A DNA stretch of 64,000 nucleotides from Monosiga brevicollis MX1 (taxonomy: Eukaryota; Opisthokonta; Choanoflagellata; Craspedida; Salpingoecidae): NCBI RefSeq assembly GCF_000002865.3, contig NW_001865050.1, positions 1,024,655 to 1,088,654 of the forward strand. The letters are read 5' to 3'. A program made the translations under genes and the position numbers. Positions 63,981 through 64,000 of the stretch are shown piece after piece; the stretch's first letter is position 1, and each line of letters opens with the position of its first letter. The notes below the pieces were generated by a model that had not been told where the DNA came from, did not search any database, and saw only the letters and a program-made list of their open reading frames with translations.

Positions 63981-64000
63981 TGAGAGAGAGAGAGTGTGTG
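63886..64000. repeat. (GA)n microsatellite at right window edge
   Basis: Imperfect then perfect GA repeats, upstream of COG2 and running off the window. Confidence 0.95.

Overview
The window is nuclear DNA from an intron-rich, compact eukaryote, most likely a choanoflagellate (Monosiga brevicollis or a close relative; inferred from content, no search was run). The evidence is: GT-AG introns mostly 60-150 nt long; a true tyrosine kinase with SH2 and TIR parts; a kelch/EGF-like receptor kinase; a WW-tailed myosin; and animal-like housekeeping genes (SPCS3, ASCC3, PSMA4, COG2, PCYOX1, WDR76). There are no bacterial operons, CRISPR arrays or insertion sequences. Microsatellites, mainly CT/GA and GT, are frequent in introns and intergenic DNA.

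Layout: prenylcysteine oxidase (-, runs off the left edge) and signal peptidase subunit SPCS3 (+) are divergent around a perfect 20-bp hairpin. Next come three minus-strand genes: a kelch/GCC2-GCC3/EGF/TM/TKL receptor-like kinase (4050-10255), a tyrosine kinase-SH2-proline-rich-TIR gene (10945-about 15998), and a WDR76/CMR1-like WD40 protein (16774-19306). A 13.7-kb single-exon gene (+, 20254-33909) encodes a 4551-residue secretory-pathway protein with RTX-like motifs and a polytopic C terminus. Then follow a WW-tailed myosin (-), a small unknown gene (-), a repeat-rich interval, a 478-nt assembly gap, and ASCC3 (+, to 50762), whose penultimate exon has a decayed copy about 0.95 kb downstream. 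The right end holds a DUF4336 gene (-), an acidic unknown gene (+), a GH35 beta-galactosidase (-), proteasome subunit PSMA4 (+) and COG2 (-).

The genes do not form one pathway. Several fall into the secretory/endolysosomal system (SPCS3, COG2, GH35, PCYOX1). ASCC3, WDR76 and PSMA4 serve ribosome or genome surveillance and protein turnover. Two kinases plus the TIR protein are signalling genes. The strongest candidate for an undescribed system is the TK-SH2-TIR gene. Its exons join in compatible phase, its kinase carries HCD instead of HRD, its SH2 lacks the FLVR arginine, and its TIR keeps the glutamate position used by NAD-cleaving TIRs. Exon boundaries were read by eye from GT/AG sites and reading frame; gene spans are outer limits, with introns inside.
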